Shown here: in pieces, positions 32,159-39,984 of the stretch
Layout: each line of letters opens with the position of its first letter
Position numbering within the stretch: position 1 is the stretch's first letter
DNA from: a virus
Direction: 5' to 3' (one strand)
Length of the DNA: 42,644 bases
Virus record (IMG/VR): IMGVR_UViG_3300046474_000597
Location: 1 to 42,644 of that record
Made by a program: the position numbers and the translations under genes
Notes under the pieces: model-generated
Databases searched by the model: none
Seen by the model: only the letters and a program-made list of their open reading frames with translations
What the model was told of the DNA's origin: nothing

Positions 32159-32191
32159 GCCGCTTTCGACTGAGCAAGAAAGGGCACGCAC

Positions 32192-34909
32192 ATGAGCAAT
32201 AAACTTGCGCTCGGGCTGGTCATTGGCGGGGCGGTCAGTTCTACGGTGGGAGCGGCGTTCAAGGACGTCACCGGCCGCATCAAGAAACTTGAGGAAACCG
32301 GCAAGCGCGCCCGGGTTCTCGAAAAGACCATTGGCGACACCATGCGCCTGCGCGATGAGTGGCGAAAGGCGCATTTGGCGGGCGAGAAGGGTGCCGACGC
32401 CCTGCGCAAGAAGCTGGAAGCCAACCTCGCCGCGCTGAAGAAGGAAGGCGTCGAAGTCCGCAATCTGGGCAAGGCTTACACTCAGATGGGCAGGACGGCG
32501 CGCGGGGCCGAGCTGAAGGCCAAGGGGCACACGCAGCTCGATGCCGGCAAGCAGCAGATGAAAAGCAGCATCGGGCAAGCCACCGCCGCCTCGGCTGCGA
32601 TGGTGATTCCGGCCAAGATCAGCGCGGACTATGGCGCGATCATTCGTGACATCGCGATCAAGGCCAACATTGCCAACACGCCAGAAGAGGCGACGCTGTC
32701 CAAAACCGTGATCGACACGTCGCGCGATACCGGCATGGCGCGCAATCAGGTGGCCGAGGTGGTCAACGCCCTGGTGGGCGCCGGCATGGAGCTGGACAAG
32801 GCAATGGCTTATGCGCCGACGGCGGCCAAGTTCGCCGTGGGTCAGGGTTCGGACGGTACTGAAACCGCGCGGATGATCAACGCCCTGGGGCAGAACGCCA
32901 AGATCACCGACCCGGCGATGATGCAAAAGGCACTGGAAGCGATCGCCTATCAAGGGCAGGCGGGTAGCTTTGAGGCGGCTGACATGGCGCGCTGGTTCCC
33001 GGAACTGCTCGCGGGGATGGGCAAGCTGGGCATTACCGGCATGGACTCGGTGACGCAACTGGGGTCGATGCTGCAAGTGCAGATGAAGACTGCCGGCGGC
33101 TCGGACGAGGCGGCCAACAACCTCAAGAACTGGATGGAGAAGATCGGCTCTGGTGACACCGTCAAGGCGTACCAGAAAGCCGGCATCGACTATCAAGGCT
33201 CGATGAACACCGGGCTGCAGAATGGCAAGTCCACTCTGGAATCCAGCTTTGCACTGGCCCAAAAATACATTGAGGCGACCGACCCCAAGAAAGCCGCCGA
33301 GATGGCCAGGGCCACGGCCGCGATCAGCAAGGAATCTGATCCCGAGAAAGCCAAGGCCATGATCGCCTCGCTGGAATCGGCGTTGCGAACGGGCGACCTG
33401 TTTGCCGATATGCAGGTCAAGGGCGCCTTGACCGCGTACATGCAGAACAAGGATCTGTACGACAGCTTGAAAAAGGAGTCAGCCAGCGCGACCGGGATTC
33501 TGGATAAGAACCTGGAAGAGCGCCGGCAGTCGTCGGCGCAAAAACAGTCGGAAATGGTGCAGAGCCTCGACGACTCGATGCGCGCGATCGGCGACGCCAT
33601 GCGTCCGGTGACGGATGCCGTGACGGAGGGTATCGGCTCTGTGGCGGGCAAGTTGGCCAAGTTGGCCGACGAATCGCCGCGACTGGTCACGGGTATCGGT
33701 CTGGCCACTGCCGGCTTGATTGGTCTGTCGACGGCGATGAGCGCTCTCAAGATGGCTAAGGGGCTGATGAACATCGGCCGTGGCTCGCTGATGGGCAATC
33801 CGAACATTCCGCAAAAGGTGATCGTGACCAACATGGGCGCCGGTGGCGGCCTGGGTGACGGGCTGGACATCGGCGACGTGGATGGTGGCGAGGATAAAAA
33901 AGGCAGGAAGGGCAAGAAGGGCAAGAAGGTCGGCCGCAAGGGTGTTGGTGGGAAGGGTGTTGGTGGCGGTATCGGTCGCGGTGTCGAGATGGCACGCGGG
34001 GTCGGCAACGTCGTGAAGGGCACGGCCGTAGTGGCGGTGGCCGATGCCGGTTACAAGGCCTATGACACCTACATGAACGCCGAAACTCAGGACGAAAAGG
34101 CCGAGGGTTATGGTGCGGCTGCCGGTGGGTTGGCCGGTTCGCTCTCTGGTGCAGCAGCGGGGGCAGCCCTCGGCACGATGATTATGCCGGTGATCGGCAC
34201 GGCGATCGGGGGGCTGATCGGTGGCTTGATTGGCAGTTACGGCGGCGATGCCTTGGGCGGGTACGTCGGCAAATCGATGTTCGGCACTGAAGACGCTCTG
34301 AAGAAAATCCCGGACGCCGGGCCGTTGATGATGGCCGATGCCGGCAAGAACATGGCGCCGAAGCTGGGCGATACCTCGTTGGGCGCTACGGCCAAGGCGT
34401 TCGCGCCGGCAACCACTGGCCCGCTGATGCTGACCAACCCCGGCAAGGGGCTGGATGTAGGCGCGACGATGGCGCCGCCCGTGCCTGAGGCGCCGCCGGT
34501 GTCGTATGACCCGCGCGACCTGAATTCGAAGGACGCCATGCTGTTGCCGCACTTTGCCAACAAGGTGCGTTTTCCGGGTTCGGAACTGCGTCGGCCGAAG
34601 GTGATTCGCTCCGGACTGGAAGATCCTGAGCCGCCGCAGATCGGCATGGCCGCCAAAGACATGATGATGCCACCGGCCAGCGCAGACGCGGCGGCGGGGG
34701 CATTGGTCAAGCCGATGGCAGCGGCGCCGGTGGCGCCAAAAGTCGAGTCAAGCGTGGCGATTCAGGCGCCGTTTTCGCTGGTGGTCAACGGCGACGTGAA
34801 GGATGGCAATCAGCTTTTCGCGCAGATCAAGCCAATGCTCGATCAGCACTATCGCGACATGGCCAGGCAGATGGGGGGCAATCAGCTCTATGACACGCCA
34901 CACGTTTGA
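32192..34909 (+). CDS. Tail tape measure protein
   Basis: 905 residues. KLALGLVIGGAVSSTVGAAFKDVTGRIKKLEETGKRARVLEKTIG starts the P2 gpT-type N-terminus. Long helical stretches fill 20-560, then a Lys/Gly-rich patch (about 568-600) and a hydrophobic, Gly/Ala-rich segment (about 643-693, LAGSLSGAAAGAALGTMIMPVIG and similar), likely the part that enters the membrane. The C-terminal 200 residues are Ala/Pro/Met-rich. The length sets a tail comparable to P2 (gpT 815). AAAGGG upstream. Confidence 0.93.
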   Translation: MSNKLALGLVIGGAVSSTVGAAFKDVTGRIKKLEETGKRARVLEKTIGDTMRLRDEWRKAHLAGEKGADALRKKLEANLAALKKEGVEVRNLGKAYTQMGRTARGAELKAKGHTQLDAGKQQMKSSIGQATAASAAMVIPAKISADYGAIIRDIAIKANIANTPEEATLSKTVIDTSRDTGMARNQVAEVVNALVGAGMELDKAMAYAPTAAKFAVGQGSDGTETARMINALGQNAKITDPAMMQKALEAIAYQGQAGSFEAADMARWFPELLAGMGKLGITGMDSVTQLGSMLQVQMKTAGGSDEAANNLKNWMEKIGSGDTVKAYQKAGIDYQGSMNTGLQNGKSTLESSFALAQKYIEATDPKKAAEMARATAAISKESDPEKAKAMIASLESALRTGDLFADMQVKGALTAYMQNKDLYDSLKKESASATGILDKNLEERRQSSAQKQSEMVQSLDDSMRAIGDAMRPVTDAVTEGIGSVAGKLAKLADESPRLVTGIGLATAGLIGLSTAMSALKMAKGLMNIGRGSLMGNPNIPQKVIVTNMGAGGGLGDGLDIGDVDGGEDKKGRKGKKGKKVGRKGVGGKGVGGGIGRGVEMARGVGNVVKGTAVVAVADAGYKAYDTYMNAETQDEKAEGYGAAAGGLAGSLSGAAAGAALGTMIMPVIGTAIGGLIGGLIGSYGGDALGGYVGKSMFGTEDALKKIPDAGPLMMADAGKNMAPKLGDTSLGATAKAFAPATTGPLMLTNPGKGLDVGATMAPPVPEAPPVSYDPRDLNSKDAMLLPHFANKVRFPGSELRRPKVIRSGLEDPEPPQIGMAAKDMMMPPASADAAAGALVKPMAAAPVAPKVESSVAIQAPFSLVVNGDVKDGNQLFAQIKPMLDQHYRDMARQMGGNQLYDTPHV

Positions 34910-34921
34910 TAAGGGGGGCAC

Positions 34922-35767
34922 ATGGAAGCATTGGGGCAGTTGCAATCGGGGCTGAAGTATCTGGCCACGGCGGGCGAGACCGGCCGCCGTAGCCTGGACG
35001 GAATGCTGTCACCGGTGAATGGCGCGATCGGCGAAATCACCGGTGCCGCGTCCGAGTTGGAAAGCCTGCCCTTTGTCGGGCCGGCGATCGGGGAAAAGCT
35101 TCAGCGGGCGATGCGCGGGATTAACGCCGCGCAGGCGCAAGTCGGGCGGGTGGTGGCCATGTACGGCACGGCCACCCGCGCGGTCGCCCAGGTGGAGGAA
35201 CGTTTGGGCGTGCTGAAGGAGCAGGCCGGCAAGGCCGCCACGGCCATCAACAAGATCGCCGGCAAGATCAGCCCGGCATTGGCCAACATCGTGCCCACGG
35301 GCACCTTTGCCACGGATCAGACACCGGCGCCGGAAGCGGTGAAGCCGTTCCCGCACCTGCTGATCATCCAGCCGCAAGATCCCAAGGCGCAGCCGTATTT
35401 CTTCAACCTGGACACGGCGGCGTTTGACGAGCTGCGCCGGTCGACCAAATTCCGCTGGGCCTCGCAAGAGCGCCTATCGCGGCGGCCGGCGCAGCAGGGC
35501 GTGGGCATCGGTGACGAGAAAATCACCCTCAAGGGCGTGATCCTGCCGGGGCTGAAAGGCGGGCTAAAGCAACTCGACACCCTGCGCACGATGGGCGGAC
35601 AGCTTCAGCCGCTGACTATGACCACCGGTTATGGCGACGTGCTGGGGACGTGGTGCCTTGAAAACGTCGATGAAGAACAAAGCGCGCTGATGCAGGGCGG
35701 TATCCCGCGCAAGCAGGCCTTTACCTTGGAGTTTGTGCGCTATGGCGACGACATGCAGGACGTCTGA
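34922..35767 (+). CDS. Tail protein U (P2 gpU-like) with an added N-terminal helical domain
   Basis: 281 residues. P2 gpU is about 159 residues; here the matching part is the last 130 (LLIIQPQDPKAQPYFFNLDTAAFDELRRSTKFRW, GDVLGTWCLENVDEEQS, RKQAFTLEFVRYGDD). The first 145 residues are an extra helical, Ala-rich domain (AQAQVGRVVAMYGTATRAVAQVEERLGVLKEQAGKAATAINKI) that may extend the tape measure contact. It starts 10 bp after the tape measure stop with GGGGGG upstream and overlaps X by 26 bp. Confidence 0.85.
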   Translation: MEALGQLQSGLKYLATAGETGRRSLDGMLSPVNGAIGEITGAASELESLPFVGPAIGEKLQRAMRGINAAQAQVGRVVAMYGTATRAVAQVEERLGVLKEQAGKAATAINKIAGKISPALANIVPTGTFATDQTPAPEAVKPFPHLLIIQPQDPKAQPYFFNLDTAAFDELRRSTKFRWASQERLSRRPAQQGVGIGDEKITLKGVILPGLKGGLKQLDTLRTMGGQLQPLTMTTGYGDVLGTWCLENVDEEQSALMQGGIPRKQAFTLEFVRYGDDMQDV

Positions 35768-35948
35768 CGGGGATCTGCTCGATACCATCTGTCACAACTA
35801 TTACGGGCATCTAGATGGCTGCGTTGAGGCGGTGCTTGATGCCAATCAGGGGCTGGCCGATGAAGATCAACCCTACCGCGCCGGCGTGGTGATCGTGTTG
35901 CCGGATCTGCCGCAGCCGGTGACCGAGGCGATTACCTTGTGGAACTGA
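35742..35948 (+). CDS. Tail protein X (P2 gpX, LysM-like)
   Basis: 68 residues. ATG 35742 has TTGGAG upstream. It reads MATTCRTSDGDLLDTICHNYYGHLDGCVEAVLDANQGLADE and GVVIVLPDLPQP, the LysM-like P2 gpX family that attaches the baseplate hub. It lies in a different frame from the end of U, so both are translated from overlapping sequence. Confidence 0.88.
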   Translation: MATTCRTSDGDLLDTICHNYYGHLDGCVEAVLDANQGLADEDQPYRAGVVIVLPDLPQPVTEAITLWN

Positions 35949-35979
35949 CCCCGTCCGGAGTCCTCGCCGGCGGATCCTC

Positions 35980-35995
35980 GCGTTACGCGTAACGC
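35980..35995. promoter_or_regulatory. 16-bp palindrome, second copy of GTTACGCGTAAC
   Basis: GCGTTACGCGTAACGC is a perfect 16-bp palindrome containing the same 12-bp core as at 29970-29981. It lies 32 bp after the X gene and just before a terminator-like hairpin and the D gene. Confidence 0.5.
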
Positions 35996-36008
35996 TCTGT
36001 GCTTGCTT

Positions 36009-36035
36009 GCCCCGTCCTGTGCGGGGCTTTTTTTT
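36009..36035 (+). terminator. Terminator-like hairpin before the late control D gene
   Basis: GCCCCG (36009-36014) and CGGGGC (36022-36027) with a 7-nt loop and eight T. The D gene starts 12 bp later with only a weak ribosome site, so this may attenuate D expression. Confidence 0.7.
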
Positions 36036-36047
36036 GGGAAAAAATTC

Positions 36048-37097
36048 ATGACGCCGCGCTTTTGTATTGTGGTCGACGGGACCGACATCACGGCCCTGTT
36101 GAATGATCGGCTGATTCAATTGAGCGTCACCGACAAGACGGGCATGGAGTCCGACGAATTCGAACTGCGCATTGACGATCGGGATGGGTTGGTCACGTTG
36201 CCGCGCAAAGGCGTGGGCATCGAAATCTATCTGGGCTATCAGGAGACGTCGCTGGTCCGGCTAGGCCGCTATGTGGTCGACGGGGTCGCGGTGTCCGGCC
36301 CGCCCGATACGATCGTGATCAAGGGCAAGGCCAGCGACATGCGTGGCAGTGGCAAGACCGTGCGCAGCGGCAGTTGGGAGGACGTGCCGCTGTCGGCGAT
36401 CGTTGGCGATATCGCCGCGCGCAACGGCTGGTCGCCGGCGTGTCCGGTCGGCACGAAGGTCGCACGGGCCGATCAGCTCAACGAATCGGACTTCAATTTC
36501 GTCACGCGCCTGGCAAAGCAATACGACTGCACGGCGAAGGTTGCCGACGGCAAGTTGTTGGTCATGCCGCGTCAAGGCGGGCAGAGCGCAAGCGGCAAGG
36601 TGCTGCCGCCGATCGTGATCAACAAAAGCGACGTCAGCCGCTGGCAATTCAACTTTGAGGATCGCGATTCGCACAAGGCGGTCGGGGCCAAGCATCAAGA
36701 CAAAAAGACCGGTGAGCTGGCTGTGGTGTCGCTGGAAAACGACGACGCCCCGGCCGGGCTGCCGGCTGTGCATACCGATCGGCATATCTACCCGAACAAG
36801 ACCGCCGCCCAGGCAGCGGCCAAAGCGCGGCTGGCAGCGTTCAACCGTTCCACGGCCGGCGTACGGCTGGAAATGCCCGGGCGCACCGATATTTTTGCCG
36901 AGTGCCCCATTGTCGCCCAAGGCTTCAAGGTCGGACTCGATTGCGAATTTCTCACCGAATCGGTGCAGCACACTTACACGCAAGCCGGCTGGTCGATCAC
37001 CGTTGAATGCAACGGCGGCAAGAAGGGCAAGGCTAACGCCAAGGGCAAGAAAGGGAAAAAACCGGCCAAGCCGGTCAAGATCGTCAACCTTGCATAA
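36048..37097 (+). CDS. Late control gene D protein (P2 gpD-like tail hub)
   Basis: 349 residues from ATG 36048; the longer frame to 36003 runs through the hairpin. RFCIVVDGTDITALLNDRLIQLSVTDKTGMESDEFELRIDDRDG and AKQYDCTAKVADGKLLVMPRQGGQSASG are typical of P2 gpD/Mu gp44 hub proteins that carry the spike. The last 30 residues are Lys-rich (KKGKANAKGKKGKKPAKP). Length near P2 D (387). Confidence 0.93.
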   Translation: MTPRFCIVVDGTDITALLNDRLIQLSVTDKTGMESDEFELRIDDRDGLVTLPRKGVGIEIYLGYQETSLVRLGRYVVDGVAVSGPPDTIVIKGKASDMRGSGKTVRSGSWEDVPLSAIVGDIAARNGWSPACPVGTKVARADQLNESDFNFVTRLAKQYDCTAKVADGKLLVMPRQGGQSASGKVLPPIVINKSDVSRWQFNFEDRDSHKAVGAKHQDKKTGELAVVSLENDDAPAGLPAVHTDRHIYPNKTAAQAAAKARLAAFNRSTAGVRLEMPGRTDIFAECPIVAQGFKVGLDCEFLTESVQHTYTQAGWSITVECNGGKKGKANAKGKKGKKPAKPVKIVNLA

Positions 37098-37119
37098 CGC
37101 CATCAGCCCCACCCATTCG

Positions 37120-37139
37120 CCGCCTTGAGCGGTTTTTTT
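37120..37139 (+). terminator. Weak terminator-like hairpin before the endolysin gene
   Basis: CCGC (37120-37123) and GCGG (37129-37132) with a 5-nt loop and T7. A 4-bp stem is weak. TCTGGAG follows as the endolysin ribosome site, as in the other intergenic modules. Confidence 0.45.
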
Positions 37140-37154
37140 ATGTCTGGAGTTTGT

Positions 37155-37718
37155 ATGTCCATCACTGAACAGCAGTTACAAAGCATCATGCCTAACGCCC
37201 GCCGCCAAGCGGGCGTTTTTGTATCCGCCCTCAACGCAGCGATGACTCGCCGACAAATCGATACCTCCCAGCGTCAGGCCATGTTCCTCGCCCAAGTCGG
37301 TCACGAATCGGGTCAGCTGCAGTACGTCCGGGAACTGGGCGGCGACCAGTACCTGAGCAAATACGACACCGGCAGCCTGGCTGCGAAACTGGGCAACACG
37401 CCAGCAGCGGATGGTGATGGCCAGCGCTATCGCGGTCGCGGCCTGATCCAGGTCACTGGCCACGACAACTACCTGCGCTGCAGCTTGGCGCTGTTCGGTG
37501 ACGAGCGATTGCTGCGTTCGCCTGAACTGCTGGAGCTGCCGCAGTGGGCCGCCGAGTCGGCCGCATGGTTTTGGTCTGTGAATGGGCTGAACGCGCTGGC
37601 CGATCAAAACGAATTCAACACGATCACCCGCAGGATTAACGGCGGCCTCAATGGCCTGCAGGATCGGCTGGAGTTGTGGGGGCGGGCGAGGGCGGTGCTA
37701 TGCGTCTCAGCGAACTGA
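37155..37718 (+). CDS. Endolysin, glycoside hydrolase family 19 (chitinase-like lysozyme)
   Basis: 187 residues from ATG 37155 with CTGGAG in front. TSQRQAMFLAQVGHESGQL holds the catalytic Glu of the AQ-GHESG motif; QRYRGRGLIQVTGHDNY and SAAWFWSVNGLN are GH19 signatures. No signal peptide or membrane helix, so it needs the holin encoded at 16290. It cleaves the peptidoglycan glycan chain. It overlaps the spanin gene by 19 bp. Confidence 0.93.
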   Translation: MSITEQQLQSIMPNARRQAGVFVSALNAAMTRRQIDTSQRQAMFLAQVGHESGQLQYVRELGGDQYLSKYDTGSLAAKLGNTPAADGDGQRYRGRGLIQVTGHDNYLRCSLALFGDERLLRSPELLELPQWAAESAAWFWSVNGLNALADQNEFNTITRRINGGLNGLQDRLELWGRARAVLCVSAN

Positions 37719-38242
37719 TCCCGACGCCGTATAGGCTGCTGGCTAAAGGCGTGCTGCTGGCCATTTTAGCCGGTGCCTCCGCCGCCATCGCATGGCAATT
37801 ACAGGATTGGCGCTACGGCAAACAGCTCGCAGAGCAGGCCCGACTGCACACCGAAACCTTTAACCAGTTGGCCCTGGCCACGGTTGCGCAGCAGCGTGCC
37901 GAACAGGACAAACGCCTTGCGCTCGAGCAGCGCCTGGCTACCAGCGAACAAAACCATTACCGAGCCTTGAGTGATGCCCAACGTAATCAAGGTCGCCTGC
38001 GCGACCGCCTTGCCACTGCTGATCTGCGCCTGTCAGTCCTACTCGACGCCACCACCGGCGCCGGCAACGGAACGCTGTCAGCCACCACCGCCACCGGCGG
38101 CGTGGTTCATGGCCCCACAAGAGCCGAACTTGACCCAGCGCATGCTCAACGAATTGTCGGCGTCACCGATGACGGCGACCGGGGGCTGATTGCCCTCGCG
38201 GCCTGTCAGGCATACGCCAAAGAAGTCTCAACACCGAAGTGA
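37700..38242 (+). CDS. Rz: Inner-membrane spanin (Rz-like)
   Basis: 180 residues from ATG 37700. One N-terminal membrane anchor (about 11-32, LLAKGVLLAILAGASAAIAWQL) and a periplasmic coiled coil (QLAEQARLHTETFNQLALAT, AEQDKRLALEQRLATSEQN) are followed by a Thr/Gly-rich stretch and LIALAACQAYAKE. This is the bacteriophage lysis protein family. It works with an outer-membrane lipoprotein encoded inside it. Confidence 0.88.
   Translation: MRLSELIPTPYRLLAKGVLLAILAGASAAIAWQLQDWRYGKQLAEQARLHTETFNQLALATVAQQRAEQDKRLALEQRLATSEQNHYRALSDAQRNQGRLRDRLATADLRLSVLLDATTGAGNGTLSATTATGGVVHGPTRAELDPAHAQRIVGVTDDGDRGLIALAACQAYAKEVSTPK
37974..38189 (+). CDS. Rz1: Outer-membrane spanin lipoprotein (Rz1-like), embedded in Rz
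   Basis: 71 residues in the +1 frame within Rz. It starts MPNVIKVACATALPLLICACQS, where the LICAC lipobox gives a lipidated Cys, and continues with proline-rich STPPPAPATERCQPPPPPA, as in lambda Rz1. ATG 37974 follows a GTG at 37971. It lies wholly inside Rz, the classical embedded pair. It bridges to Rz and fuses the membranes in the last lysis step. Confidence 0.85.
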   Translation: MPNVIKVACATALPLLICACQSYSTPPPAPATERCQPPPPPAAWFMAPQEPNLTQRMLNELSASPMTATGG

Positions 38243-38359
38243 AAAAGAGCGGCCGGTACAGATGCGTCAACATCCGAATCGACCGCCGTCCCTGCAGATG
38301 GTCCCTGCAAGTCCAGCCAAGGCTCTTGCTCCGTGCACAAAGCGCGGCGAGCCTAGCAC

Positions 38360-38375
38360 CTGTTTATCCATACAG
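38360..38375. promoter_or_regulatory. LexA (SOS) box upstream of the adenine methyltransferase
   Basis: CTGTTTATCCATACAG matches CTG-N10-CAG with the preferred CTGT and ACAG ends. It ends 17 bp before the methyltransferase ATG, where a promoter would overlap. The methyltransferase is therefore probably induced by DNA damage along with the prophage. Confidence 0.7.
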
Positions 38376-38391
38376 TAAAGGTCTTGCTTTC

Positions 38392-39186
38392 ATGTCTACA
38401 CCTATCATCCCTTGGATGGGCGGCAAACGCCGCCTGGCCGACCGCCTCATTCCGCTTTTTCCGCCACACGAATGCTATGTTGAAGTCTTTGCCGGCGGTG
38501 CCGCGCTCTACTTCATGAAGCCTCAGCCGTCGCCCGTCGAAGTCCTCAACGACATCAACGGCGACCTGGTCACGCTTTACCGCGTTGTGCAGAACCACCT
38601 CGAAGAGTTCGTGCGCCAGTTCAAATGGGCGCTCAGTTCGCGACAGGTGTTCGAATGGCAGAAAATGACCCGCCCCGAAACCCTCACCGACATCCAGCGC
38701 GCCGCCCGATTCTTCTACCTGCAGCACCATGCCTTCGCTGGCAAGGTTTCCGGTCAGACGTTCGGCACGGCAACCACCGCACCGGCCATCAATCTGCTAC
38801 GCATAGAGGAAAACCTCTCGGCTGCGTGGCAGCGCCTGTCCGGCACCTACGTCGAAAATCTCCCCTGGCTTGAATGCGCTGAACGTTACGACCGTGCCCA
38901 CACGTTCCACTACATGGATCCTCCTTATTGGCAGACTGCCGGCTACGGCGTCGACTTTCCGTTCGAGAACTACGAACGGATGGCCGATTTCATGCGCCGC
39001 TGCAAAGGCAAAGTGATGGTCAGCATCAATGACCACCCGGACATCCGCGGCGTGTTCGAAGGCTTCCACTTCGAGACACTGGATATCCGTTACTGCAATA
39101 CCAACCAGCGGCAAGGCAAGGCCGAGATGAGTGGAGAGTTGATAATTATGAACTGGGAGCCTTCCACTTTGGGCGGGCTGTTTTAG
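38392..39186 (+). CDS. DNA adenine methyltransferase, D12 class (Dam-like)
   Basis: 264 residues from ATG 38392; the open frame extends upstream but crosses the LexA box. Motif I FAGGAALY (33-40), an N-terminal PWMGGKRRLADRLIPLFP, motif IV DPPY (176-179) and VSINDHPDIRGVF-like MVSINDHPDI follow the D12/Dam family. It methylates adenine N6; the target cannot be read. A second methyltransferase (cytosine) lies in the leftward operon, so the phage encodes both kinds. Confidence 0.92.
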   Translation: MSTPIIPWMGGKRRLADRLIPLFPPHECYVEVFAGGAALYFMKPQPSPVEVLNDINGDLVTLYRVVQNHLEEFVRQFKWALSSRQVFEWQKMTRPETLTDIQRAARFFYLQHHAFAGKVSGQTFGTATTAPAINLLRIEENLSAAWQRLSGTYVENLPWLECAERYDRAHTFHYMDPPYWQTAGYGVDFPFENYERMADFMRRCKGKVMVSINDHPDIRGVFEGFHFETLDIRYCNTNQRQGKAEMSGELIIMNWEPSTLGGLF

Positions 39187-39524
39187 TTACCATGGCCGTC
39201 CACCGCTGTATAGGTTCAGGATGATAATGATTAGGCGGACGGTTTCGATGTAAGCAATCACTAGTGCGGTTATCATGTTTTTTTGCTCGCATGAGTACGG
39301 CGCCGCATTAAATGCGGTGCTGGGTTTTCGTTGGGGGTGTCACTGTTTTTAACAATAATACTTTGCGGGCAAAATCGTCAATGAGCTAGATCGTGATGAG
39401 TTGAATTATTTTATGGCTTTGATGGTGGTAGGGTCTGTTGTGCCTGAGTGGTGGGTCTTAGAGGCCCGGAATACAAGGGTTTTGCGGGTTTGTGAGTAGA
39501 CGGCGGGTCTAATTCCAACGATGG
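39187..39524. other. Gene-free spacer with one hairpin
   Basis: No plausible gene in either direction. A hairpin CGCCGCAT-TAA-ATGCGGTG (39301-39319, one G-U pair) is followed by ctgggtttt, which could be a weak terminator for the adenine methyltransferase. The stretch is AT-rich and leads into the tandem repeats. Confidence 0.5.
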
Positions 39525-39970
39525 GAAGTGAGATTTAAATCACGTTGGGAAAATGAGTTAGAAATCCGAGCTTAGGAACTGAGATTGAAATTACGTTGGA
39601 AAAAGTGAGTTGGAAATCCGAGCTTAGGAACTGAGTTTTAAATTACGTTTGAAAAAGTGAGTTAGAAATCCGAGCTGAGGAACTGAGATTGAAATTACAT
39701 TGGAGAAAGTGAGTTAGAAATCCGAGCTTAGGAATTGAGGTTGAAATTACGTTGGAAGAAGTGAGTTAGAAATCCGAGCTTAGGAATTGAGGTTGAAATT
39801 ACGTTGGAAGAAGTGAGTTAGAAATCCGAGCTTAGGAACTGAGACTGAAATTACGTTGGAAGAGGTGAGTTAGAAATCCGAGCTTAGGAACTGAGATTAA
39901 AATTACGTTGGAAAAAGTGAGTTAAAAACCCAGCTTGGGATTTGAGCTTGCAAGCTATCGCAGAAAAAAT
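39525..39970. repeat. Tandem array with exact 52-bp period, 7 full units plus degenerate ends
   Basis: Units starting TGAGTTAG occur at 39554, 39606, 39658, 39710, 39762, 39814, 39866 and a degenerate one at 39918: every step is exactly 52 bp. Units differ by substitutions only, with no insertion or deletion; units at 39711 and 39763 are identical. A half unit precedes (39525-39553). Each unit is about 65 percent purine on the plus strand and consists of four 13-bp parts, three beginning GAG. Stops occur in all frames and 52 is not a multiple of three, so it is not coding. A small hairpin CTTAG-GAA-CTGAG can form in most units. Function unknown. Confidence 0.93.
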
Positions 39971-39984
39971 TTGCTTGCGCGTGT

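Noticed and set aside
31928-33262. 444-codon minus-strand open frame opposite the tape measure gene
   Set aside because: Shadow frame caused by codon bias; residue composition is rich in R, H and L without domain pattern.
39525-39970. CRISPR or TIGR-type guide array
   Set aside because: Units are contiguous and nearly identical, without variable spacers. No cas, IS200/IscB or Tas/Nop-like gene is near.
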